Assembly: GCA_016946835.1 (NCBI GenBank)
Contig: JACVTC010000020.1
Location: 445,001 to 497,500 of the forward strand
DNA from: Neocallimastix lanati (nom. inval.)
Taxonomy: Eukaryota > Neocallimastigomycota > Neocallimastigomycetes > Neocallimastigales > Neocallimastigaceae
DNA length: 52,500 nucleotides
Reading direction: 5' to 3'
Below, in pieces: positions 14,944 to 25,249 of the stretch; the stretch's first letter is position 1; the number at the start of each line of letters is the position of its first letter. The notes beneath the pieces are model-generated. The model was not told the DNA's origin, ran no database searches, and was given only the letters and a program-made list of their open reading frames with translations. A program made the translations under genes and the position numbers.

Positions 14944-15398
14944 GAGGGTGGTGCGTTTCGGAATGTGGCTTATATTATTTTTTATAAATTTTTATTTATG
15001 AATAAAATATTTAAAACATTAAAATAAAATGGCACATATAATTTCTTTGAAAAAATAATTATTACAAATATTTAAAATGTGATATATTTCAAAAAAAATG
15101 ATGATTTACATAAAATTCATGTTAACATTTTATTCAATCTGGGGAGAGAGTGAGTTTGGGGAGAGTGAGTTTCGGAATCGCACGTGAATAGATATAAGCC
15201 ACATATTTTGAGATGGCGTATTATATATAAATTTTTTTATATAAATAATCATAAATAAAATAAAATAAAATAAAATAAAATATAATAAAATAAAATAAAA
15301 AGTAGAATATTAAATAAAAAAGTACCAGATTGAATAAAATAAAATAAAATTAAATAAAATAAAATAAAATAAGCCACATTCCGAAACGCACCACCCTC
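14944..15398. mobile_element. TIR element, 455 bp, with perfect 30-bp terminal inverted repeats
   Basis: The 30-bp arm starting GAGGGTGGTGCGTTTCGGAA at 14944-14973 occurs exactly reverse-complemented at 15369-15398. The interior is non-coding: it has a GA-rich segment (GGGGAGAGAGTGAGTTTGGG and a partial repeat near 15140-15175), an internal diverged copy of the arm motif (TTTCGGAATCGCAC) and AAAAT runs. No clear target-site duplication flanks it. Perfect arms suggest recent activity or gene conversion. Non-autonomous DNA transposon is the best reading. Confidence 0.75.
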
Positions 15399-15699
15399 AA
15401 TTATTTTGTACAGGTCCTCTGACCTACAGTCTCCTCCATTATTGTTGTGAATATATATATATATATGAAATTAATATACATAAATACCTGTTAAAATAAA
15501 CTAAACTTTAAATAATGTACTTTGTAAAATCATTATTTAAATATAAAATTGCTTAAACTTTTGTTAAGTAATATATATTATTAGATTGTGTTTTTGTATA
15601 TTCATGAGATGGAAATAATTTGTCAGAGAGTAGATTCCTTTATGTATAAATATAGTACATTATTAATAGCCTAAGAGTTTTTATTTGTTAACATATCAA

Positions 15700-16140
15700 A
15701 TTATAATTTCAATTAAGAGTCTCTATAGAAGTGTGAAGATATAAAATATATTCTTATATATGCTTAAGCACGTTTTTCTCTATTTTTTGGAATTTTATTT
15801 CACTTGAGTTAATTTTTTTTTCATCAAGTATTTTTTATATTTTTTAAGGGTTTCTTCAACTTTTCAATCTTGATCATTTCATATGTTCTATCAGTTTTAT
15901 TAGTCTTCCGTAAATTGTCATAATAAGCAACTTATTTTTATCATAATTTAAAATTTCAATTTTTTTTCTTGCTATAAATCCTTTTAAGAGTCAGATGAAA
16001 CTCTTAATCTGTTAAGAGACAGGAATTTATGATTTACAATTATCTCAACTTTATCAATATATTTTATGATAAAGATTTTGTACCATTCCGAATACATTTG
16101 AATACCATTTTTTAACTCCTATTTCTCCTATTTCACATAT
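15700..16140. repeat. Second locus of the 13.4-14.5 kb dispersed repeat family
   Basis: Shares the CTTAATCTGTTAAG, AATATATTTTATGATAAA, ACATTTGAA and TTTCACATAT blocks with the 13370-14480 region. No gene seen. Confidence 0.55.
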
Positions 16141-16143
16141 CTA

Positions 16144-16147
16144 CCAT

Positions 16148-16226
<79 letters not shown>

Positions 16227-16314
16227 TTTTATATTTATTTATTTATTTATTTTATATTTATTTATTTATTTATTTTATATTTATTGATTTTATATTTATT
16301 TATTGATTTTATAT

Positions 16315-16359
<45 letters not shown>

Positions 16360-16362
16360 TTA
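16144..16362. repeat. (ATTT)n tetranucleotide array
   Basis: ATTT repeats with ATTTTATATTTATT interruptions. It precedes the first copy of the dispersed unit described at 16370-16552. Confidence 0.9.
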
Positions 16363-16369
16363 TACTTAT

Positions 16370-16552
16370 TAATTAATAATTCATCAGTTTTCATTAATAA
16401 TTAAATATTTAATATTTAATAAATATTTAATATTTATAATAATATATAAATAATAATTAACAATTATTATAATAATTGGTAATTATAAGAAGAAATTATA
16501 ATAAATAAAAAAAATACATAACTATAATACAAGAAGCAGAAATATATTGTAG
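16370..16552. repeat. Dispersed repeat unit S, copy 1, left part
   Basis: This segment (CATCAGTTTTCATTAATAATT through AAGCAGAAATATATTGTAG) matches 18818-18985 closely and 20400-20590 more loosely. It continues after the inserted element at 17979-18035. Each copy follows an ATTT array. Confidence 0.8.
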
Positions 16553-16797
16553 GAGTGTGTGTCATTTCGCAAAAATTCATTTCGGAAAAGTTTCATTTCG
16601 CAAAATTTTTTGTGTCATTTCGCAAAAGTTCATTTCGCAAAAATTTCATTTAGAAAAAGTTTCATTTCGCAAAATTTTAATAAATAGATAAATAAATAAT
16701 AAAATAAATAAATAAATAAATAATAAAAAAATAAAAAAAAAAAAAGAATTATAAAATATAAAATATAAAATATAAAATAAAAAATAAAAAATAAAAA

Positions 16798-16830
<33 letters not shown>

Positions 16831-17969
16831 TATAAAATATAAAAAAAAAATATAAAATATAAAATATAAAAATATAAAATATAAAAAAATAAAATAAAAA
16901 AAAAATATAAAAAAATAAAATAAAAAAAAAATATAAAGTATAAAATATAAAAATATAAAATAAAAAATAATAAAAAATAAAAATAAAATAAAATAAAATA
17001 AAATAAAATATTGAACAAAATTCAATATAAAATATAAAATATAAAATATAAAATATTATAAAATATAAAATATAAAATATAAAATATAAAATATAAAATA
17101 TAAAATATAAAATATAAAATATAAAATATAAAATATAAAATATAAAATATAAAATATAAAATATAAAATATAAAATATAAAATATAAAATATAAAATATA
17201 AAATATAAAATATAAAATATAAAATATAAAATATAAAATATAAAATATAAAATATAAAATATAAAATATAAAATATAAAATAAAAAAATAAAATATAAAA
17301 TAAAAAAAAAATAAATACTATTTAAAATCATCCTAACTTTGTGTTACTTTTAACTCCCTTTTTTTATGATGTCCTCATCTTTTTTTTTTTTTTTTTTTTT
17401 TTTAATGGATTATTTATAAATATTTCTTTTATTAAAAAAATTAATTAGTAATTTAAGATTTTTTTAAAATACTGCGCAAGGACTTAAAAGGTGTAAAATG
17501 ATCAATTAATTATTCAGATATTATTTATTAATCTTTATAATAATTATTTTTTAAATTTAACAATTATATTTTAAATTATTATCCTTTACATCTTTTAAAT
17601 TATTAATACTTATTTTTTATATATATATATAATTCTTATATATATTTTAAAAAATTATAAAACGTTTAAAACATATAATAAAATATTTTATTTTTTTAAA
17701 GCGTTAATTCTAATGAATATTTATTATTATATAATGTATATTTAATATATATATGATATATGTCCATATATATATGTATTTTTTTTTTTAAAAATTTAAT
17801 TTTAAAATTTATTTATTTATTATAGTTTTATATATTTATTTTTATTTATTTAGTATTTTATTTAAATTATATATATTATTTATTTATTTTATTATTAATT
17901 TATTTATTTATTAAAATATTGCGAAATGAAACTTTTCCGAAATGAAATTTTGCGAAATGCTCCTCCCCC
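16553..17969. mobile_element. Mutator-like non-autonomous TIR element, about 1.4 kb, with 9-bp target-site duplication
   Basis: ATATTGTAG is present at 16544-16552 and again at 17970-17978. A related copy of the host sequence at 18818-19045 reads straight through this site once (ATATTGTAA then GTAGGTATATT), so the 1417 bp between the duplications is an insertion. Terminal inverted repeats of about 55-60 bp (left from 16553, right ending 17969) contain TTTCATTTCGCAAAA-type units; the left end carries a second, tandem block of them (to about 16690). Nine-base duplications with long TIRs fit Mutator-like elements (family knowledge). The interior is AAAAT/TATAAAA satellite and AT-rich DNA with no transposase. 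Confidence 0.85.
16680..17310. repeat. TATAAAA heptamer satellite inside the TIR element
   Basis: About 17040-17290 is an almost perfect 7-bp repeat (TATAAAA), more than 30 units. The left part (16680-17000) is a degenerate mix of TATAAAA, AAAAAT and a TA dinucleotide run (16798-16820). Phe/Ile/Tyr-rich translations are artefacts. Confidence 0.95.
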
Positions 17970-17978
17970 ATATTGTAG

Positions 17979-18035
17979 GTAGGTATATTAAATGTTTAAT
18001 ATGTTAAAAGGATTAAATGAACAGTTATTATTTTA
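17979..18035. repeat. Dispersed repeat unit S, copy 1, right part
   Basis: Continues the unit broken by the 1.4-kb element: GTAGGTATATTAAATGTTTAATATGTTAAAAGG, matching 18977 onward. Confidence 0.85.
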
Positions 18036-18119
18036 TGAAAAATGAAATTGAATTCTTTTTTTAAATTTATTATAAATAGAGTCATAGATATTACTATAAA
18101 TATAATCTTTTTCAATTCT

Positions 18120-18590
18120 ATTATTTATTTTATACTTATTAGTTTATTTTATATTTATTTATATATTTATTTTATATTTACTTATATTTATTTATTTTAT
18201 ACATATTTATTTATTTATTTTATACATATTTATTTATTTATTTTATATTTTCATATTTATTTATTTATTTTATATTTTCATATTTATTTATTTTATGCAT
18301 ATTTATTTATTTATTTTATGCATATTTATTTATTTATTTTATATTTATTTATTTATTTATTTTATATTTATTTATATATTTATTTTATATTTACTTAAAT
18401 TTATTTATTTTATACATATTTATTTATTTATTTTATATTTATTTATTTATTTATTTTATATTTTCATATTTATTTATTTATTTATTTTATATTTATTTAT
18501 TTATTTTATGCATATTTATTTATTTATTTGTTATTTATTTATTTGATATTTATTTATTTATTTGATATTTATTTATTTATTTTATATTTA
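18120..18590. repeat. ATTT / ATTTTATA array
   Basis: Tetranucleotide-based array with ATTTTATATTT, ATTTTATACAT and ATTTTATGCAT variants; no coding potential. Confidence 0.9.
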
Positions 18591-18817
18591 TTAATATTTA
18601 TTAATATCTATTAATCAATTTTATTAATTAAACATTATTAAATAATTTTTAATATTATTAACATTAAATTTATTATTATATATATTATATAACTTATTAA
18701 TATTAAAATATTATATAATAATAAATTTATATAACAAAAGAAAATTATTTATTATTTATTAATTTATTTATTATATATTTATTTGTTTAATTGTTTATTT
18801 ATTTATATTGTACATAA

Positions 18818-19045
18818 TAATTAATCATCAGTTTTCATTAATAATTTAATATTTGATATTTAATAAATATTTGATATTTATAATAATGTATGAATAATAA
18901 TTGGTAATAATAAGAAGAAATTATAATAAATAAGAATAATACATAACTAGAATACAAGAAGCAGAAATATATTGTAAGTAGGTATATTAAATGTTTAATA
19001 TGTTAAAAGGATTAAATGAACAGTTGTTATTTTATGACAAATGAT
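18818..19045. repeat. Dispersed repeat unit S, copy 2 (uninterrupted)
   Basis: Intact counterpart of copy 1. It serves as the related empty site for the 16553-17969 insertion. Its continuation is broken by a GC-rich island (19045-19335). Confidence 0.85.
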
Positions 19046-19335
19046 TATTTCACCCAACCCTGATACTACGCTTTGAATTGAAGCATAGACCTTGATGATT
19101 GTAAAATTTCCAATCGCCAATGATTACACTAACTAGGGAGGAGTTAATGATTCCGTTCTGATGCTCGTGGTCAATAAAGATATATGTAGGAACGTTAGGA
19201 ATGCATCTCCGGGCAGTGTGTAACGACGATTGAAAGCGGCGAAGCTGTTACAGTATGCCAATAGCTCATCACCTTACAGTTAATTAATAACTGAATGGCC
19301 ATATGGGAGATGGGTACCCATATGTGCAAGTCTAT
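19045..19335. mobile_element. GC-rich island, probable inserted element, unclassified
   Basis: About 290 bp of near-balanced base composition within 85-90% AT DNA. In copy 1 of unit S the flanks seem to join through different, AT-rich sequence, suggesting insertion here. Near the right end is an 8-bp-stem hairpin (CATATGGG...CCCATATG, about 19300-19326). A minus-strand frame is open for about 39 residues, but I see no known protein. ATTATTT on both sides could be a short target duplication, but such motifs are common here. Confidence 0.45.
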
Positions 19336-19339
19336 GTAA

Positions 19340-20400
19340 TAACTATTATTTATTTTATATTTATTAGTTTATTTATGTATTTATTTTATATTTATTTATT
19401 TATTTATTTTATATTTATTTATTTTATATTTATTTATTTAATATTTATTTATTTATTTATATTTATTTTTTAATTTTATATTTATTTATTTATTTTATAT
19501 TTATTTATTTATTTTATATTTATTTATTTATATTTATTTATTTATTTATTTTATATTTACTTATTTATTTATTTTATATTTACTTATTTATTTATTTTAT
19601 ATTTATTTATTTATTCTATATTTATTTATTTATTTATTTTTATATATTTATTTTATATTTATTTATTTATTTTATATTTATTTATTTATTTTATATTTAC
19701 TTATTTATTTATTTTATACTTACTTATTTATTTATTTTATATTTATTTATTTATTCTATATTTATTTATTTATTTATTTTATATTTATTTATTTATATTT
19801 ATTTATTTATTTTATATTTATTTATTTATTTTATATTTACTTATTTATTTATTTTATATTTACTTATTTATTTATTTTATATTTATTTATTTATTTATTT
19901 ATTTTATATTTATTTATTTATTTTATATTTATTTATTTATTTATATTTATTTATTTATTTATTTTATATTTACTTATTTATTTATTTTATATTTATTTAT
20001 TTATTCTATATTTATTTATTTATTTATTTTTATATATTTATTTTATATTTATTTATATATTTTATATTTATTTATTTATTTATATTTATTTATTTATTTA
20101 TTTTATATTTACTTATTTATTTATTTTATATTTACTTATTTATTTATTTTATATTTATTTATTTATTCTATATTTATTTATTTATTTATTTTATATTTAT
20201 TTATTTATATTTATTTATTTATTTTATATTTATTTATTTATTTTATATTTACTTATTTATTTATTTTATATTTACTTATTTATTTATTTTATATTTATTT
20301 ATTTATTCTATATTTATTTATTTATTTATTTATTTTTATATATTTATTTTATATTTATTTATTTTATATTTATTTTTTTTTATAAGTTTATTTATTTATT
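19340..20400. repeat. ATTT higher-order array, about 1 kb
   Basis: ATTT units are organised into longer blocks with marker variants TTTACTTA, TTATTCTATATTT and TTTTTATATATTTATTTTATA. The block around TTATTCTATATTT followed by TTTTTATATATT recurs near 19610, 20000 and 20310, about 300-390 bp apart. Confidence 0.85.
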
Positions 20401-20610
20401 TATTAATATTTCATTAATAATTATTAGTAATATTATTATTTAATAAATAATATTCTTAATTTAAAATGTTTTAAGTATATAAAATAATACATAAATAATA
20501 ATTGATAATAACAAGAAGAAATTATAATAAATGACTAGAATAACACAAAATTAGAATATATTAAGAAAATATATATCATTGGCAGGTATAATTAAATGTT
20601 TAATATTTAT
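20400..20610. repeat. Dispersed repeat unit S, copy 3 (diverged)
   Basis: Shares AAGAAGAAATTATAATAAAT, ATTAATAATT and AGGTATAATTAAATGTTTAATAT with copies 1 and 2, and like them follows an ATTT array. More diverged. Confidence 0.6.
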
Positions 20611-20953
20611 ATATTTTATTTAATTAATTTTAAAACGTATTAATATAAAATACAGCACTGTACTAAATATTAAATAGGTGAATCACACTTCCTTAAATAT
20701 CCAAGTAATAACTAATAACTAATATTAAGTAAAATTGTTATTTTCTATTTACAGAAAAAAATAATTTTTTTTTTTTTTTTTTTTGTATTTTTATATTTAT
20801 ATTTATTCATTATTGACTGTTTCATCATATAACTTTAATAAATAAAATTTTCAAATTAGTAATTTAATACTTATTTATTTAATTACGCTTTTTTATATTT
20901 ATTTTTATATTAATATTTATTTATTTATATATTTTTATTCATTTATTTATATT

Positions 20954-20984
<31 letters not shown>

Positions 20985-21084
20985 TTATCTATTTATTTGT
21001 TTATTTATATTTATTTTTTATCTATTTATATTTATTTGTATTCATTTATTTAATTTATACTTTTTAAATGATTATAATCTTTTT

Positions 21085-21425
21085 TATACTATTTCGGACC
21101 TCTCTCTAAGCAAAGCTAATATGAAAGACATTCTCTATACGCCGTTTTACCCGACGGGCTTTCTTTTCAGTGAACTCTTAAATCATCATCGAGGGAGGAA
21201 TAACTTTACCCCTCCTCTCACAGATAAAGTGCTCTCTACACTAGCAATTATAGCAATTATATAGCCTAGCGACAAGAATACTTACCAGGGAGAAAGAACA
21301 TCAACTTTATTTATAGGGAAAAACACTTGAAGGGGATGAAAATTGCCCTCCATATAAATTTAGGAGGTTTAGTCAAAGGGTTGACAAAGTAGCAATATTT
21401 ATACACAGAAAGATAGGATGAGAAT
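21085..21425. other. GC-richer island, unclassified repeat candidate
   Basis: About 340 bp with near-normal composition (TTCGGACCTCTCTCTAAGC to CACAGAAAGATAGG), including CGCCGTTTTACCCGACGGGC and a CTCCTCTCACAG run. No long open frame on either strand and no match to the other islands that I can see. It probably derives from a mobile element or a non-coding RNA; unproven. Confidence 0.4.
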
Positions 21426-22427
21426 GAATTGATGAATTTGTAAATTAATTTATAATTCAATATTTTTTTTTTGAATATAATAATAATATTATTATTATAT
21501 TATTAACTGTCTTTACAAAGTTTTTTTTTTTTTTTTCAAAACTATATAATTTATTTTAAAAAATAAAAAACTGATAATAAAATAATATTTAATAAAACAT
21601 TATGAATTTTCCATAATAACACAGTTATATTAATACAATTTCAAAATTGTTTTTTTTTTTAAAATTATTATCATAATTATCAGTAGATAATAATTACGAA
21701 CTAATGTTATTTTTACTTTCTTTGTTAATTATGAATTTACAATTTTATTTTAACTTTCTTTGTTAAATATGAATATACAATTTAATTTTTCCCGTACTCT
21801 TAAGTATAAACACATTTTTAAATCAAACAAATAAAAAAAAAATTATGTAAAACATAATATACTTATGGAATTTAAATTTTTGATTATATTTTCAATTTTT
21901 TTTTTTGTTTTGTTTTATACAAATTTTATTTTTAAATTAACATAATTTAATATTTGTAAATAATATATATCTTACTATATACTATTTATTTTATTATGTT
22001 TTTTTTACATATTTTATTTTTTTAACATAATTTATTATTTTGCTTTATTAAAATATTATAAATTATTTTATAATAATATTTAATTAGTATATATTATATA
22101 CTATTTATTTTTCATAATTTTTTTTAATAATTATTAAATTATTTTATTTTTCATACTTTTATTATTATTAAATTACTTTATAATTTTTTTTTTTTTTTTT
22201 TTTTATTATTCTACTATAATTATTATAAATTATTTTATAATAATATTTTATTCTATTTTAAGTTCTATAAATTATATTTTTACGAAATTAATTTAAATAT
22301 TTAACAAATTTCAATATTATTTTTAAATTACCAAAATAATAATTTTTTTATAGAAATGTATTTGGTTTTTAATCTTTGTTTTAAATATTGAAATATATAT
22401 ATAAGAAAAAAAATATTAGATATTGAT

Positions 22428-22820
22428 TTATTTCGCACATCTAATTTGAACTAAGTCAATATGTTCTTCTAAGAAACCACCATAATATGAAGGACAATTA
22501 TAAACCTTTAATGCCTTATAAACATTTCCATTTACTTTATAGTTTACAATTTTATAACGCATGTAGTGTTGAGAAACAACATTTACAATAGTTGGATAAG
22601 CACTTTTATCTTTACAAACAAAACGGAAATTACTTTCACTAACATCTCTACTAACTAGTTTATCATTATTGATATTTAAAGTAACAAAATTACTCTCAGG
22701 ATATTCATCTTCACCTGCTTCAACCCCACATTTTGGTTTACTTGAGTTTCCCATATATTTTGCACTCATTACAACAGAAGCAACTGAGAGTAAAAGAGTT
22801 AATAAATAAAATAATTTCAT
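22428..22820 (-). CDS. Small secreted four-cysteine protein, unknown function
   Basis: An uninterrupted 130-residue frame on the minus strand. It has a classical signal peptide (MKLFYLLTLLLSVASVVMSA, cleavage expected near residue 20). The mature part has four Cys (31, 69, 109, 128), enough for two disulphides, and is rich in Val, Tyr, Asn and Lys. No catalytic motif or known domain is visible. Composition is far from the surrounding low-complexity DNA, supporting a real gene. No intron is needed. It is isolated, more than 6 kb from any other gene. It could be a small extracellular adhesin, inhibitor or effector-like protein, but nothing in the sequence decides this. Confidence 0.87.
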   Translation of the reverse strand: MKLFYLLTLLLSVASVVMSAKYMGNSSKPKCGVEAGEDEYPESNFVTLNINNDKLVSRDVSESNFRFVCKDKSAYPTIVNVVSQHYMRYKIVNYKVNGNVYKALKVYNCPSYYGGFLEEHIDLVQIRCAK

Positions 22821-23586
22821 TTTTGCTATAAGATACTTTATTTTACTTTTATAATTATTTCAAATTTTTATAGATTTATTTTTTTTTTTTTCTTTTACTT
22901 TATTTTAAATTTTTATATTTATATTTTTTTTTTTTTATTTTTATTTATATATATATATATATATTTTTTTTTTTTTAAAAAAAAAAATAAAACTTTTTAT
23001 TCTATTTATTATCTTTTTTATACTATCTAATTTTCAAAAATAAAAAGTATAAATTTAATAGTATTTAGTAAATCTATAACAAAAATAATGAATTAATATA
23101 AAACTCTATGAAATATGTAAATACATGTTTAATGTATACAAAATATATAATAAAAAAAATTTTTTTTATATAATTTATAATAATATATAATATTATATAT
23201 ATATATAAATTCACATGTTTCTACAAAACAACAAAAAAAAATAAAAAATTAAAAAGTAGATTAAATAATAAAAAATTAATCTATTTTTTAAATTAATCCT
23301 ATTTATAAATAAACGAATAAAAATGGAGAAAATAAAAATAAATAAATAACTTTTTCTATAAAGTTAAAAAAATAGTCTAAATGAATTAAATCATTAATAT
23401 TGAATATTGAATAATTTATTTTTAATTTATTATATAATATTATTTTAATTCTATTTGCTTTTTTTTATTTATTATTTAATTTATTTAGTATTTTATTTTA
23501 AAACTGATTTATTGGAATTCTTATTATTTTTATTTAATTATTCTATATTATATTATTATTATTTATTATTAATCAATAAATACTCA

Positions 23587-23970
23587 TTTTATTATTTATT
23601 ATTTATTATTTATTATTTATTATTTATTATTTATTATTTATTATTTATTATTTATTATTTATTATTTATTATTTATTATTTATTATTTATTATTTATTAT
23701 TTATTATTTATTATTTATTATTTATTATTTATTATTTATTATTTATTATTTATTATTTATTATTTATTATTTATTATTTATTATTTATTATTTATTATTT
23801 ATTATTTATTATTCAATTATTCATTTATTCAATTATTCAATTATTCATTTATTCAATTATTCAATTATTTATTATTTATTATTTATTATTTATTATTTAT
23901 TATTTATTATTTATTATTTATTATTTATTATTTATTATTTATTATTTATTATTTATTATTTATTATTTAT
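23587..23970. repeat. TTATTTA heptamer array with a TTCAATTA-type interruption
   Basis: Two blocks of TTATTTA units (about 23587-23812 and 23868-23970) flank a block based on ATTCAATT (23812-23867). Open-frame YYLLFI repeats result only from the 7-bp period. Confidence 0.93.
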
Positions 23971-24034
23971 TATTATGATTATCATTATGATTATTATCAT
24001 TATTTAATATTATTCATTTCATATAAATATACAG

Positions 24035-24295
24035 TGAGTTAGTGCATAGTTCATTGGGTTAGGTTATAATAGACTCCCTTCACAGGAAAGTTATGAACTG
24101 GAGAAGTACTCCGAGAAAAAGCGTACTAGTAAGCTCTTGACAATACTATGCATGTCAGAGTACCAATATTGAATACCCAGTTAGGCCATCCAATAAGGAA
24201 AATATCTGCCTATGAGAAAGCATACCGAAATGTTGTTACTACCTTAAGATTACCATTCCCTTGAGGTGTGCTTAAGGACAGTACACAAAAGAAAT
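24035..24295 (+). mobile_element. SINE-like candidate with A-rich tail
   Basis: About 260 bp of near-normal composition ending in an AAATAAAATAAAAT-type tail (24290-24337). Near its left end TAGTTCATTGGGTTAGG resembles a tRNA-type polymerase III A box, but no convincing B box follows at the usual distance. No open frame. The tail suggests plus-strand retroposition; no clear target duplication. Confidence 0.4.
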
Positions 24296-24329
24296 AATAA
24301 AAAAAAAAATAAAATAAATAAAATAAAAT

Positions 24330-24490
24330 AAAATAACAATTATTATTAGTACTAATACTATTATTAAAAAAATAATAATTATTATTAATACTAATACTAT
24401 TATTAAAAAAAAAATAATAATTATTATTAATAATAATACTATTATTAAAAAAAATAATTATTATTAATACTATTATTAAAAAAAAAATAA
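24330..24490. repeat. Tandem repeat, unit about 35-50 bp, 4-5 copies
   Basis: Units of the form AATAATTATTATTAATACTAATACTATTATTAAAAAA, with variable A runs and loss of one TACTAA in later units. Confidence 0.85.
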
Positions 24491-24832
24491 TTGTTTTAAA
24501 ATTTTATTATTATTATTATTATAATTTAATATTATTCATTGTTATAATTTTATATTATTATTTATATTATTATTAATTATTATTTTAATACCATTATCAT
24601 TTAATATTATTCAATGTCATAGTTTTATATTATTTTTTTATTAATTTTATATTATTATTATTTTATGTTATTTTATTATTTTATATTAATATTTTATTTA
24701 TTATTTTTAAATAATATTTTTATATTATTAATTCTCATATCTTTCTATTTTATTTTATAGTATTATATTTTATAATTATAATATTTTATATTATTTTCAT
24801 ATTTTATTATTTTATTATATATTATTTGATAT

Positions 24833-25244
24833 GGGGATAGTGTTTTCGCAATGCGACGTATTTTCGTATGTAGCTTGTTTTTTAATAAATAAATAAATAA
24901 AGAATAATTAAATAAAGAATAAATATTCTTTTTATATATATAATTTATTAATATTCAATTGTAAAAATAATTTTTTTGTAATTCTTTCTTAATAGAATAT
25001 ATTATTATTTCTTTTGAAATAATTATTTAATAATATTTAATTGTAAACAAAAAGAACATAGACCTGCACATAATATTTAATTGTAAAAATACATTATTAT
25101 TTCGTTTAAAATAATTTTTTATTTAATTGTTAAAATACATTATTTAATTATTTATATATTTATTTATGATTGTATAGAATACCTTAAAAATGTATGGCTT
25201 TATTTTTAATATTTACACCATATTGTGAAAATGCACTACATTCT
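24833..25244. mobile_element. Degenerate inverted-repeat element (about 410 bp), tentative
   Basis: The left arm (TAGTGTTTTCGCAATGCGACG, from about 24838) and the reverse complement of 25214-25240 (TAGTGCATTTTCACAATATGGTG) are alignable with mismatches. The inside holds three or four copies of a TAATATTTAATTGTAAAAATACATTATT block. The left-arm TTTCGTATGTAGCTTG also resembles the 14944 element's TTTCGGAATGTGGCTT. Confidence 0.35.
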
Positions 25245-25249
25245 ATGAT

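Noticed and set aside
16630-17331. Phe/Ile/Tyr-rich minus-strand frames
   Set aside because: They are translations of TATAAAA and AAAAT repeats inside the TIR element; the 7-bp period gives a 21-bp repeat in all frames.
18042-18546. Tyr/Leu/Phe-rich plus-strand frames
   Set aside because: ATTT-array artefacts.
23455-24042. 195-residue YYLLFI-repeat frame that looks like a membrane protein
   Set aside because: The heptamer TTATTTA array explains the whole repeat; ends are low-complexity.
24035-24110. A tRNA gene at the start of the 24-kb island
   Set aside because: The A-box-like string has no pairing D arm, no clear anticodon arm and no good T-loop motif.
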